64,000 nucleotides of DNA from a virus, in the IMG/VR virus record IMGVR_UViG_3300017917_001123, positions 62,001-126,000 of that record; one strand, written 5' to 3'. Of this stretch, positions 21,314 through 29,684 are shown one piece after another. Position 1 is the first letter of the stretch, and the number at the start of each line of letters is the position of its first letter. The position numbers and the translations under genes are program-made. The notes under the pieces are model-generated. The model saw nothing but the letters and a program-made list of their open reading frames with translations, was not told the origin of the DNA and did not search any database.

Positions 21314-22573
21314 ATGGCCGTAATGAAACAAGAAAAAATTAAAGTAGACAAAGATCGTGTCTACACTCCCCAAGAAAAAGCTAAAGTTCTAGACAAATTG
21401 ATTACTGCCCGAGTCGGTTTGCTTTTGAAGCATCCATTCTTTGGTAACATGGCAACTCGACTAGAGCTCATTGATGCCAGTTCTTGGTGTTCTACTCTTG
21501 CTACCGATGGTCGCAAGTTTTACTATAACGTTGGCTTTGTAGACAAACTTACTCCTCGAGAAGCAGAGTTTGGTTTCGCACACGAAGTTCTACATAACGT
21601 TTTTGATCACTTGGGACGCCGTAACGGCCGCGAACCCCAACTGTCAAACATTGCCGCTGACTATGCTGTTAACCAAATCCTCAAAGACGAACGCATCGGT
21701 GATGTTCCGTCTATGATTAAGATTTTCCAAGATAACAAGTATCGAGGCAAAAGCTACGAAGAAATCTACGACGAGCTCAAAGACAAAGTCCAGTATATTG
21801 ATCTAAGTCAGCTAGGTGAACTGCTCGACGAACACCTCGACGAAGACGACGGAATGGGTGGCGGTGACGGAGACAAAGACGGCAACGGTGATGGTAACGG
21901 ACGTCCAAAACTCAGCAAAGAAGATCTTAAGAAAATTCGTGATGAGATTAAAGAAGCAATGGTTTCGGCAAGTGCCGCGGCTGGCGCTGGTCGTGTTCCT
22001 GCGGCTGTTCAGCGTCTTATCAAAGAATTTACTGAGCCCAAGATGGACTGGCGTCAACTTCTGCGTCAGCAAATTCAAAGCATTATTAAAAACAACTTTA
22101 GCTTCAGTCGTCCTAACCGTAAGAGTATGCACTCCGGCGCAATTCTTCCAGGCATGATGAACGAAGAAACTATTGATGTTTCGGTTGCGATTGATATGTC
22201 TGGTTCTATTGGCGATGACCAAGCTAAAGATTTTCTAAGCGAAGTCAAGGGCATTATGGACGAATACAAAGACTTTAAGATGGAAGTCTGGTGCTTCGAT
22301 ACCGACGTCTACAACTACGCAAAATTTACCGGTGATAATGCCGATGAAATTATGGATTACGAAGTTAAAGGCGGCGGTGGTACTGACTTTGATTGTAACT
22401 TTGAGTTCATGAAAGATCAAGGTATCAATCCTAAAAAATTCATCATGTTTACAGACGGTTATCCTTGCGGTAGCTGGGGTGATGAGGACTACTGCGATAC
22501 CCTATTTGTTATTCATGGTCACGGAGCAGAATCCATAATTCCTCCATATGGCTCATATGCTCACTATAAATAA
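21314..22573 (+). CDS. VWA-like protein with N-terminal metallopeptidase domain (DUF2201 type)
   Basis: A 419-residue protein. The N-terminal domain carries FAHEVLHNVFDH, a zinc-peptidase HExxH (His90, Glu91, His94). A Gly/Asp-rich linker (about residues 175-200, with GDGDKDGNGDGNG) joins it to a C-terminal VWA-like domain whose MIDAS motif is DMSGS (294-298), followed by GGGGTDFD and FTDGYP, the second and third MIDAS elements. This layout is that of DUF2201 partners of MoxR ATPases. The pair could remodel or cleave a protein target; host or phage target unknown. The stop overlaps a TATAAATA box serving the next gene. Confidence 0.88.
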   Translation: MAVMKQEKIKVDKDRVYTPQEKAKVLDKLITARVGLLLKHPFFGNMATRLELIDASSWCSTLATDGRKFYYNVGFVDKLTPREAEFGFAHEVLHNVFDHLGRRNGREPQLSNIAADYAVNQILKDERIGDVPSMIKIFQDNKYRGKSYEEIYDELKDKVQYIDLSQLGELLDEHLDEDDGMGGGDGDKDGNGDGNGRPKLSKEDLKKIRDEIKEAMVSASAAAGAGRVPAAVQRLIKEFTEPKMDWRQLLRQQIQSIIKNNFSFSRPNRKSMHSGAILPGMMNEETIDVSVAIDMSGSIGDDQAKDFLSEVKGIMDEYKDFKMEVWCFDTDVYNYAKFTGDNADEIMDYEVKGGGGTDFDCNFEFMKDQGINPKKFIMFTDGYPCGSWGDEDYCDTLFVIHGHGAESIIPPYGSYAHYK

Positions 22574-22587
22574 AGTTGGTACTTTAT
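22565..22587 (+). promoter_or_regulatory. Perfect late box fused to a start-codon hairpin
   Basis: TATAAATA (22565-22572) equals the T4 late consensus. ATAAAGT (22570-22576) pairs perfectly with ACTTTAT (22581-22587) around TGGT, burying the first two bases of the ATG at 22586. A start near 22577 would remove the whole 5' arm but leave a leader of only about nine bases and no clear ribosome-binding site. Part of the box lies in the end of the VWA gene, so chance is possible. Confidence 0.45.
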
Positions 22588-22876
22588 GGCACTAGCAAAA
22601 GGTACTGTAAATCCGCTAAACGTTCTGGGGCTACGTCGTTTAGAGTGGCTACCAGAACATTTTACCAAAATGTCAATAACTAACCTTGATATTGACAATA
22701 TTAACAGTTGGATTTACAGCAATTTAAACGGGCGTTATGCTATAGCAAGGGCATTAAAACTAGATGAAAACAACAAAATGGTTGAAACTCAAGATCTAGG
22801 CTTTGAAGATCCTGCTGAGCTAACTATGTTTAGTCTGGCATGCCCATACTTACACAATAATAACAGGAGAATTTAA
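22586..22876 (+). CDS. Conserved hypothetical protein
   Basis: A 96-residue protein starting 12 bases after the VWA gene. NVLGLRRLEWLPEHFTKM, then NINSWIYSNLNGRYAIAR and a C-terminal DPAELTMFSLACPYL suggest a small helical domain. I recognise no family. There is no clear ribosome-binding site and the start codon can be hidden in a hairpin; translation may depend on coupling to the VWA gene or on a late transcript. It is followed directly by the next gene. Confidence 0.65.
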   Translation: MALAKGTVNPLNVLGLRRLEWLPEHFTKMSITNLDIDNINSWIYSNLNGRYAIARALKLDENNKMVETQDLGFEDPAELTMFSLACPYLHNNNRRI

Positions 22877-23155
22877 ATGGCAGAATTAGATCAAGGTCAA
22901 GTACAAGCCGGTCAAGCAGTCGGTGGCGATGCTGGTCAACAACAAGCACCAGCAACACCAGAGCTGACAATCGCTGACCTAACAAACTTACGTGCAGTTA
23001 TCGACGTAGCTTCACAGCGTGGCGCTTTCCGTGCCGCAGAGATGAGTGCTGTTGGCGCAGTATTCAATAAGTTGAATAGCTTCTTAGAAGCAGTATATCC
23101 ACAACAACTACCACCCTCTGAAGGCAAAGAAGACGGCGTTAAGCAAGAAGCTTAA
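22877..23155 (+). CDS. Conserved hypothetical protein
   Basis: A 92-residue protein with CAGGAGAA upstream. A disordered Gln/Ala/Gly-rich N-terminus (about 1-28) precedes a conserved helical core (ELTIADLTNLRAVIDVASQR, GAFRAAEMSAVGAVFNKLNSF) and an acidic tail. The core pattern is widespread in cyanophage-type myoviruses, where I know it only as hypothetical. Nothing in it suggests an enzyme; a small structural or assembly helper is one possibility. Confidence 0.75.
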   Translation: MAELDQGQVQAGQAVGGDAGQQQAPATPELTIADLTNLRAVIDVASQRGAFRAAEMSAVGAVFNKLNSFLEAVYPQQLPPSEGKEDGVKQEA

Positions 23156-23166
23156 GGAGGCCTAAT

Positions 23167-23739
23167 ATGAAACACGTTGGTAAAATGAAAAATAACGGGG
23201 CTAGGGTAGTTATTGCCTATCGTACCCTGCCCGGGGATCCGCTAAGTGCTCTTGTCATTGGCACTGGCAATCTTGGAGCTTCTTACCACGACGCTCTTAT
23301 GAGTGTCGTCGAGAGTGACAGTGGACAGCAATCTAACGAACTTTCTGATATTTTAGCTGTTAGAAAATTCCCGGATGGCAATAACATGTTGGCTTGGTTT
23401 CATACCAACGGACATCTAAAAAAGGTCCCTACTAATCTTGTATTAGTTACACCTGATCTACAAACTTCCATCCAGTTGGACGAGCTTAATCAAATCATTG
23501 CCGAACAAAAGGGCGTCACACTTGACGAACTAGCAGGCGGTGAAGCGAAAGCTAGTGTAGATGAAGTTGCAACAGCACAAGAAGTAAAAGCAGAAACTGC
23601 TGTTTCGACAGACTCTATGACTCCGGCAGAAATGCGTTCAAGAGCAGATGCTTTATATAAAGAAGCTGCCAAACTACGCAAGGCTGCAGATGAGCTAGAT
23701 CCACCAAAGAAGAAAGCAAAGGCGGAAGCCGAAGCGTAA
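23167..23739 (+). CDS. Conserved hypothetical protein with Lys-rich helical tail
   Basis: A 190-residue protein preceded by AAGGAGG (ideal ribosome-binding site). The N-terminal domain (KHVGKMKNNGARVVIAYRT, LPGDPLSALVIGTGNLGASY, HDALMSVVESDSGQ) matches a protein family conserved in marine T4-like phages with no known role. After residue 120 the protein becomes Glu/Ala/Lys-rich, with a coiled-coil segment (MRSRADALYKEAAKLRKAAD) and a PPKKKAKAEAEA tail. It ends the plus-strand left arm at a bidirectional terminator. Confidence 0.75.
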   Translation: MKHVGKMKNNGARVVIAYRTLPGDPLSALVIGTGNLGASYHDALMSVVESDSGQQSNELSDILAVRKFPDGNNMLAWFHTNGHLKKVPTNLVLVTPDLQTSIQLDELNQIIAEQKGVTLDELAGGEAKASVDEVATAQEVKAETAVSTDSMTPAEMRSRADALYKEAAKLRKAADELDPPKKKAKAEAEA

Positions 23740-23763
23740 AAAAAGCCCCTTCCGGGGCTTTTT
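23740..23763. terminator. Bidirectional intrinsic terminator between convergent operons
   Basis: AAAAAGCCCC (23740-23749), loop TTCC, GGGGCTTTTT (23754-23763). The A and T runs make it work on both strands. It stops the left plus-strand arm and the minus-strand structural block; the last T residues form part of the stop codon of the minus-strand gene. Confidence 0.92.
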
Positions 23764-25735
23764 ATTTGACCATTACTTCTATGACGCCCTGTTCACCTAA
23801 CCAATCTTCTAGGGCAATACCAATTACAGCATTAGGATCATCTCCTGCCTGGAATGCTTCAGCATACCCCGGTGTATAACTTGTAACAAGTCTACTACCT
23901 TTGGTAATCTTTCCTTTAACCTTACAAGGTACTCGTCCCTTTAATGCGATATATGGATGCGTAATATTGTCGCCGGCCGCATAGTTCATCTTAAATGCTG
24001 GAGATGTTGAAACAATGCCAGCAACCTTAACATCAGCACGTACAGATGTTGTTGTAACTTCTTTGCTACCGCCAATAACAAGAACGGTTCCAGGAGCATA
24101 TTCTTTATCTGCTTCATAACGTTCTGCTAAGTCTGCGTAAGTGGCTTCTAGCGTACTTGACCCAACTAATGTCCACTGTCCAGAAATTGTTCCGTTCGAA
24201 CTTGTTAATGAACCTGCGCTAAGAGCCTGTGTTGTTACTGAAGTAGCGTTAACACCGCCGGTGCTAGTTCTTTGAACGATTGTATTGTTTGCTCCCAAAG
24301 AAGAAGCACCAATGTAACCAACGTTGTCGGTACCTAACATTGTTGTCGCTTGAACTGTTGCGCCTGTACCGACTGTCCAGTTTCCAAAGAAAGATGAAGT
24401 CGTTGGCGCAACAATGCCTGAAGACCAAAGTCTTCCATCAGCATCGCGTTGAGCAATGCTTAATGCGTTTGTTGCCGTTTGAGCATGAACATAAGAAACA
24501 TTATCAAAACTTTGTAGGTTAATTGCGTTGGTTGCTGTTATTGCTGTAGTTGCTTGAACACTACCGCCAATGATACTAGAACCCGGAGCAAGAGACCATG
24601 TTCCTTGGATTAGACCCGTTGTTGATGTACTTAAAAGATTAGCATAGACGTTTTTAGTATATACTGATCTAAAACGTTGTGTTTCTGTTCCTATGTCAAC
24701 AGGATGAACAGGAGAATTTGTCGAACCTAATGGAGAATTAGGTAGAACTAATAATGTTCCAGAAGAGTAATCTAAAGAGATTACGTTAGTTGTTGTGTTT
24801 AACGTGTTAACGTTAAAGTTAAGTCTTGTGCTTTGTAGGTTTGTTAAATTACCAACAGTATTTCCAAAAGCAGGAACAACGTGTAATTTAACAATTTTAC
24901 CAGTTCCGATTGTAACACCGTCATTCGAAGAAGTTACTAGTTCACCGTTTAGGCTTAAACTATCTCCGATGCTTCGTCTAATATATTCTTTAGCATCATA
25001 AAACGCAACAGTAGATCCTGAATTATCCTTTTCTAACATTCCCCAAGCAGAACTTGCCGCCCCAAAGAATGTCCACTGGTTAGTTAAATCAGGAAGGGCA
25101 CCAATAATTGTTTGATCAAATGTTCCGCGAACTGCTGTGTACCCTGGTAAACTAATACCTCGTTGAATGTTTAAAAACTTCTGTTGTGTATAGTATTCGG
25201 AATTTGGTTCTGGTTCGAAGGACGATTTTGAAAATGCCGCAACAACTGAACCCGGTCCGGTATCAATACTTGCTTGTAAAACTGTATAAGAATTGTTGTC
25301 ATTGCCCGGAACTAATACTCCAGCAATCTGTGACTGAAGTGCCTTAGCCGACTTTTCTGGACCAATTTTGATAAAATCTTGTCCGTTATAAACATACAGA
25401 GCTTGATCAACAGGGTCAAACCATTGGTCGCCTTGACGAAGATCGCTGGGCCTCTTATTGTCAATTTCAGTTATTGTAAGGCTTTTAAATCTTATGCCAT
25501 CATAAACTTTTAACTTTAAAGTACTTGTATCAAACCAAACTTGACCAGTAATTGGATTTGAAGGGATTCTAGAACTAGAAAAATTTTCAAGTAGTTTTAA
25601 AAAGTTTTCGTTAACAGTTTGACCGTACCCAGCATAGTTCTTACCTACAAACACTAAGTCTGTAGAAGTCTCGATCGCACCATCTTGAATGATAGCAAGT
25701 GTTGATCCGTTGGTTTTTCGTAGTGTATATGGCAT
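23762..25735 (-). CDS. Tail-fibre-like protein with C-terminal chaperone-like domain
   Basis: A 657-residue virion protein, the last of four tandem paralogues. The first 110 residues form the shared domain (LVFVGKNYAGYGQTVNENFL, KLLENFSS, NPITGQVWFDTS). The middle is rich in Thr, Ser and Asn strands with fibre-type repeats (QTATNALSIAQRDADGRLW). The C-terminus (YADLAERYEADKEYAPGTVL, VAGIVSTSPAFKMN, GRVPCKVKGKI) is a domain common at the end of marine phage fibres and resembles the Peptidase_G2-like intramolecular chaperones. It probably helps trimerisation. Receptor binding is inferred. Confidence 0.8.
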   Translation of the reverse strand: MPYTLRKTNGSTLAIIQDGAIETSTDLVFVGKNYAGYGQTVNENFLKLLENFSSSRIPSNPITGQVWFDTSTLKLKVYDGIRFKSLTITEIDNKRPSDLRQGDQWFDPVDQALYVYNGQDFIKIGPEKSAKALQSQIAGVLVPGNDNNSYTVLQASIDTGPGSVVAAFSKSSFEPEPNSEYYTQQKFLNIQRGISLPGYTAVRGTFDQTIIGALPDLTNQWTFFGAASSAWGMLEKDNSGSTVAFYDAKEYIRRSIGDSLSLNGELVTSSNDGVTIGTGKIVKLHVVPAFGNTVGNLTNLQSTRLNFNVNTLNTTTNVISLDYSSGTLLVLPNSPLGSTNSPVHPVDIGTETQRFRSVYTKNVYANLLSTSTTGLIQGTWSLAPGSSIIGGSVQATTAITATNAINLQSFDNVSYVHAQTATNALSIAQRDADGRLWSSGIVAPTTSSFFGNWTVGTGATVQATTMLGTDNVGYIGASSLGANNTIVQRTSTGGVNATSVTTQALSAGSLTSSNGTISGQWTLVGSSTLEATYADLAERYEADKEYAPGTVLVIGGSKEVTTTSVRADVKVAGIVSTSPAFKMNYAAGDNITHPYIALKGRVPCKVKGKITKGSRLVTSYTPGYAEAFQAGDDPNAVIGIALEDWLGEQGVIEVMVK

Positions 25736-25740
25736 AGTCT

Positions 25741-27846
25741 TTAATATTTAATGATAGGTAAGAGCGCCACGTTACGTGGTCTTGTTTCATCGCCGCCTGT
25801 CGAGTGCATAAAGTTTCCTCTACCATCTCTGTAACAAGTAGAACCATCTGGTTCATCTGGGCTATGATAAATGTTTGGTCCGGACCAGTCAACTTGCGGG
25901 AATCCGTATTGATCGTGACTACCGCCCTGTTCTTGGCTCAGTGTTACACCGTGTTTGTGAGATCTAAATGAATCACCTTGCGATGTACCGACAGTTCTTC
26001 CGCCATCAATGCCTCGACCTTGGTCAGCACCGCGAATAAATTCGCCACGCAAATCTGGTAGATTAAATGTGCCGCCTGCTCCGCCGTATGTATAACCAAT
26101 CGCGGCAAATAAGGCAGGATATGACGCTGTTGATTTAGCAGAGCCATCACAGACTAAGAAACCGCTCGGCGGTGTACTTGCCGCATGGTAGAATACTGTT
26201 CCTGCTGGAACAAACTCTAAACCATTAATACTACCTTGTAAAGAACTTTGAACAGCATCAATTAAACTAAGTAAGGCGTTCTTTGTGGCATCGACGTATG
26301 CCTTAACTGCTCTTTGAGTAGGCAAACGAGAATCTGAGTTAGCAGTTAGTTGAGCATCACGATCAAAACGTGATATTGAGTTAGCAAAACTATCTAATAA
26401 CTGATTAACTGTAGCACTTAAACTACCGATATTAGCAGTATCAGAAACTATGCTAGAAGAATAAACTGTATTGTACGATGACTGAGGCGATCCAATGTTA
26501 TACACTTGGTCCTGTGTAGGAATAATTGAGCCGTCTAAAGTAAGTTCGCCTGTTACGTTTAACGTAGTAAACGGATCTGCAGCAGAAACGCCGTTAGTAT
26601 AAATTGTACTAAACTTTCTTCCTGAAGACCCAATATCGTTACTACCGTCTGTTTGAGGAATAAATTCAATTCCAGAAGCTAATTGCCAATTTCCTTTAAT
26701 AGTACCTTGGTCAGCGCCAGAGTTTAAACCAAATGCATAAACATTCTTCCAACGCAACGCAGGAGCGCCTAAATCATTTCCGTTATCAGAAGCAGGTGTA
26801 AATTGACTCGATGCTTCAACTTGCCAAGAGCCAATAATGCTTCCTGATGCTAGAGCAGAGCCTGCGTTAAGATTTTTTGTATATACGTTATTAAATCGTT
26901 GTCCTGCTGAACCAATACTTTGACTTTCATTTGCGTTCGGATTTAACGAGTCTCCGTTGAACGTTAACGAGCTTCCGTTTGATGATAATGTAATAACGCC
27001 GTTACCGTGTTCAATAACAAGTTTATCAGGGAAGTTTCCGCCCTGCTCTTGGAATGAAATTTTACTATGACCAGCACTTCCAAACTGGAGCATATAGTTA
27101 TTATCAATGAACCAATTTCCTGTAATGTGCTCGTCTTGATCACGTCTAGGGTATGTCTCGTCTAACTGTTCGTGTAACCCATGAAATACTACATCAGTTG
27201 ATGTTGTTGAATAACGAGTACTCGGACTGTAATTCTTTAGAGTTAATCCTCTGTAAACGTATCCAAAACCTATAGATGATGCTTCAACGCCTCCCATAAA
27301 TGTTTCGCTACTTAGAACGCCAATTACTTCGCCGTCTAAAATAATTTTAATAACAGGATGCGGATTTAGACCGTTGTCTAAAAGTGTTTCAGAACTTAAT
27401 TTTGTTTTTCCAAAACCAGGAACTGCTTCTGGGCCGATTAGTGTGTAAGAAGATCCTGTGTTAATGAATAATTGCTGTTTTTCGGTGTTAAACCAAAAGT
27501 CTCCGGGGGCTTGACTTGAAACTATTGCTCCACTAGCAATCGATGTATCAGTTGTGGTATTAGAAAATAAAGTAACAGACAACGGGCGCCATGTTCCACC
27601 GTCGTAAATCATAGGTCTCATTACATTAGCAGACTTGTCATACCAGAGCTGACCTGCTAATGGACTTGCTGGCGGAGTTTCCTTAGAAAAGTTTTCTAAT
27701 AGATATAAAAAGTTTTCGTTTTGTTGAGCGCCATAACCAGATACGTTCTTACCAATTAAATTAATAGACAACGTTGTGTTGTCAATGATATAATCATCTA
27801 AGGCAATTAGCGCCGAACCGTCTGATTTATAAATGTTGTATGCCAT
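25741..27846 (-). CDS. Tail-fibre-like protein with phage tail-collar domain
   Basis: A 701-residue paralogue sharing the N-terminal domain (LIGKNVSGYGAQQNENFLYL, LENFSK, PLAGQLWYDKS). The shaft has repeated NDIGSSGRKFSTIYTNGV / NDLGAPALRWKNVYAFG units typical of beta-rich fibre repeats. After residue 560 comes a tail-collar domain: GTVFYHAASTPPSGFLVCDG, YPALFAAIGYTYGGAGGTFNLPDLRGEFIRG. In T4 gp12 and many fibres this domain sits near the receptor-binding tip. Gap of five bases to the next gene. Confidence 0.82.
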   Translation of the reverse strand: MAYNIYKSDGSALIALDDYIIDNTTLSINLIGKNVSGYGAQQNENFLYLLENFSKETPPASPLAGQLWYDKSANVMRPMIYDGGTWRPLSVTLFSNTTTDTSIASGAIVSSQAPGDFWFNTEKQQLFINTGSSYTLIGPEAVPGFGKTKLSSETLLDNGLNPHPVIKIILDGEVIGVLSSETFMGGVEASSIGFGYVYRGLTLKNYSPSTRYSTTSTDVVFHGLHEQLDETYPRRDQDEHITGNWFIDNNYMLQFGSAGHSKISFQEQGGNFPDKLVIEHGNGVITLSSNGSSLTFNGDSLNPNANESQSIGSAGQRFNNVYTKNLNAGSALASGSIIGSWQVEASSQFTPASDNGNDLGAPALRWKNVYAFGLNSGADQGTIKGNWQLASGIEFIPQTDGSNDIGSSGRKFSTIYTNGVSAADPFTTLNVTGELTLDGSIIPTQDQVYNIGSPQSSYNTVYSSSIVSDTANIGSLSATVNQLLDSFANSISRFDRDAQLTANSDSRLPTQRAVKAYVDATKNALLSLIDAVQSSLQGSINGLEFVPAGTVFYHAASTPPSGFLVCDGSAKSTASYPALFAAIGYTYGGAGGTFNLPDLRGEFIRGADQGRGIDGGRTVGTSQGDSFRSHKHGVTLSQEQGGSHDQYGFPQVDWSGPNIYHSPDEPDGSTCYRDGRGNFMHSTGGDETRPRNVALLPIIKY

Positions 27847-27859
27847 TGTTAATTCCTAA

Positions 27860-29680
27860 TTACACAATAATCTGATCAAAAACCCACTGTCTACCTAGAA
27901 CATAAAACTGTCTAATTTCTTGTGAGCAAACTGGAGCAGTGACCGGACTTGTGATTTGTACAGTGACCGCGGTTAATACACTAACTGAGCTAGGAACATT
28001 GTCCTTATCAACTGTTTCAACTGCGTAATTGTTGTTACCTGTAACAGTCCATGACGGAATAGCATAGTTCATACAGTTAACTCTACATCTTGCGTTTTCA
28101 GGAATGTGGAATGTATCAGTTATTTGTGTGTTAAGTGGTAACATCTTTGTTAAGAAAGAAATTACAAATAAATTAATGTCTGCTACACCGGTGACATCGA
28201 TTGAAAATACAAAGTTAGTACTGTTTTTTAAGTTTTGAAGTGTGTCAACATAGTATTTTGTAACTGCTGTTGATGTACTGTCTGCCGGAGTGTTCGGCGC
28301 AAGATCGACAATTTTCTTTCCGGCTACGCTTACATTACCAATTCCTAATTTACCTAAAACAAGATCGCTAGTACCGTCTGCTACAGAAATAGTAGAAGTA
28401 GAAATTGTTAAGTTACCAACGTTAAGGGTAGTTAACAATCCAACTGATGTAAGATTAGGAGCTGTCGAAACATAGATTCCAGAAGAATCAATTACTTTTG
28501 TGTTTGCTACGTAATAACCTTTACTTGCTACTAAGTTAAGGTTGTCGTTCATTTCCCAACCAGGTACCCCAGGTCTATATAAAATTGTATGATCAATTGT
28601 TCCGTGAAGAATCATACCGCCGCCGTCGATCGACGCATCTGGTAGACTTCCTGCTGGGCTAGCAAGTTCAATGTTAATATTTTCTACTGCTAAATTTTCA
28701 ACTACAACATTGGTAGAGGCTCCTTGAACTAGTAGATTTCCTCGAACTGTTAAATCACCATTTACATCTAGAGCAGTAGCTGGTGCTTCTGTCCATACAC
28801 CAATTTTCTTTCCAACTGGGTTAATTGATAAACCTGTAACTGTACCTTCTGATTGCCCGGTAACAACAAGTTTTAACTCAGCATCCGGATATGCTGAATA
28901 AATCGTTGATGCTTCGTTAGACAGCGAATCTACATAAAGTTGAATGTTGTTAAGTTCACCAACTTGAATACCGCCGTTGTCTAAGATTGCTAACTGCCCA
29001 TTGATTGTTTGGTTTGTATCATTGCGAACAAACTTAGTACTATCAACGTTGGCGATAGAAGTAGCATTAGTTGCAGTAGCAGTAACTCTGATTCCGCTAA
29101 TGCTGTTATTAAAAGTAAGTCCGGGATTAACTTGTACAATGCCTTGATACGGAACAGCAGGAGTAAATCCTACTTCGCTTAGAATTGCTAACAATATTCC
29201 GTTGTTGTATAAACTAGAAACTGTATATGTTTTAACATCTGTTGCTAAAATTTCTTCAACTACCCATCCTGCTTTGCCTTGAACAGAGTTAAAAATAGGA
29301 CCAGCAGTAATAAAATTATTACCGTCATAAACTTTAAGTTGTTTTGCGGCTGAATCTAACCAAAGTTCGCCAGCAACTACTCCTGTTGGTACTGTTGGGC
29401 TTACGATTGGCCCGCCGACTGGCTTAAATTGATTTGTTTGATTATAAACAAACATTCGACCAAGAGCAGTATTGTACCAGAGTTGGCCAACTAACGGACT
29501 TCTTGGTTGTGTTGGGCTAGCAAAATTTTCTAATAGATGAATAAAGTTGCTGTTGTAATATGTACCATAAGCACTGACGTTCTTACCAATTAATGTCAAA
29601 CTGGTAGTTAGTTCATCTGTCTTTTGATCTGACAGATTTAGCAGTATCTTTCCGTTGGTAAGTTTAAGTGTATATGCCAT
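27860..29680 (-). CDS. Tail-fibre-like protein with a distinct C-terminus
   Basis: A 606-residue paralogue with the shared N-terminal domain (LIGKNVSAYGTYYNSNFIHL, LENFASP, PLVGQLWYNTA, VAGELWLDSAAKQLKVYDG). The shaft is beta-rich. The C-terminal 110 residues (after the YYVDTLQNLKN linker) form a domain unlike its neighbours, with paired strands and three Cys (ENARCRVNCMNYAIPSW, APVCSQEIRQF). No collar domain is seen. TAGGAAT precedes the downstream gene. Probably another fibre or receptor-binding variant. Confidence 0.75.
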   Translation of the reverse strand: MAYTLKLTNGKILLNLSDQKTDELTTSLTLIGKNVSAYGTYYNSNFIHLLENFASPTQPRSPLVGQLWYNTALGRMFVYNQTNQFKPVGGPIVSPTVPTGVVAGELWLDSAAKQLKVYDGNNFITAGPIFNSVQGKAGWVVEEILATDVKTYTVSSLYNNGILLAILSEVGFTPAVPYQGIVQVNPGLTFNNSISGIRVTATATNATSIANVDSTKFVRNDTNQTINGQLAILDNGGIQVGELNNIQLYVDSLSNEASTIYSAYPDAELKLVVTGQSEGTVTGLSINPVGKKIGVWTEAPATALDVNGDLTVRGNLLVQGASTNVVVENLAVENINIELASPAGSLPDASIDGGGMILHGTIDHTILYRPGVPGWEMNDNLNLVASKGYYVANTKVIDSSGIYVSTAPNLTSVGLLTTLNVGNLTISTSTISVADGTSDLVLGKLGIGNVSVAGKKIVDLAPNTPADSTSTAVTKYYVDTLQNLKNSTNFVFSIDVTGVADINLFVISFLTKMLPLNTQITDTFHIPENARCRVNCMNYAIPSWTVTGNNNYAVETVDKDNVPSSVSVLTAVTVQITSPVTAPVCSQEIRQFYVLGRQWVFDQIIV

Positions 29681-29684
29681 ATCT

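Noticed and set aside
21835-21910. EF-hand-like calcium loop (DGDKDGNGDG) in the VWA protein linker.
   Set aside because: The Asp/Gly-rich tract lacks flanking helices and the final acidic loop residue; a flexible linker explains it better.
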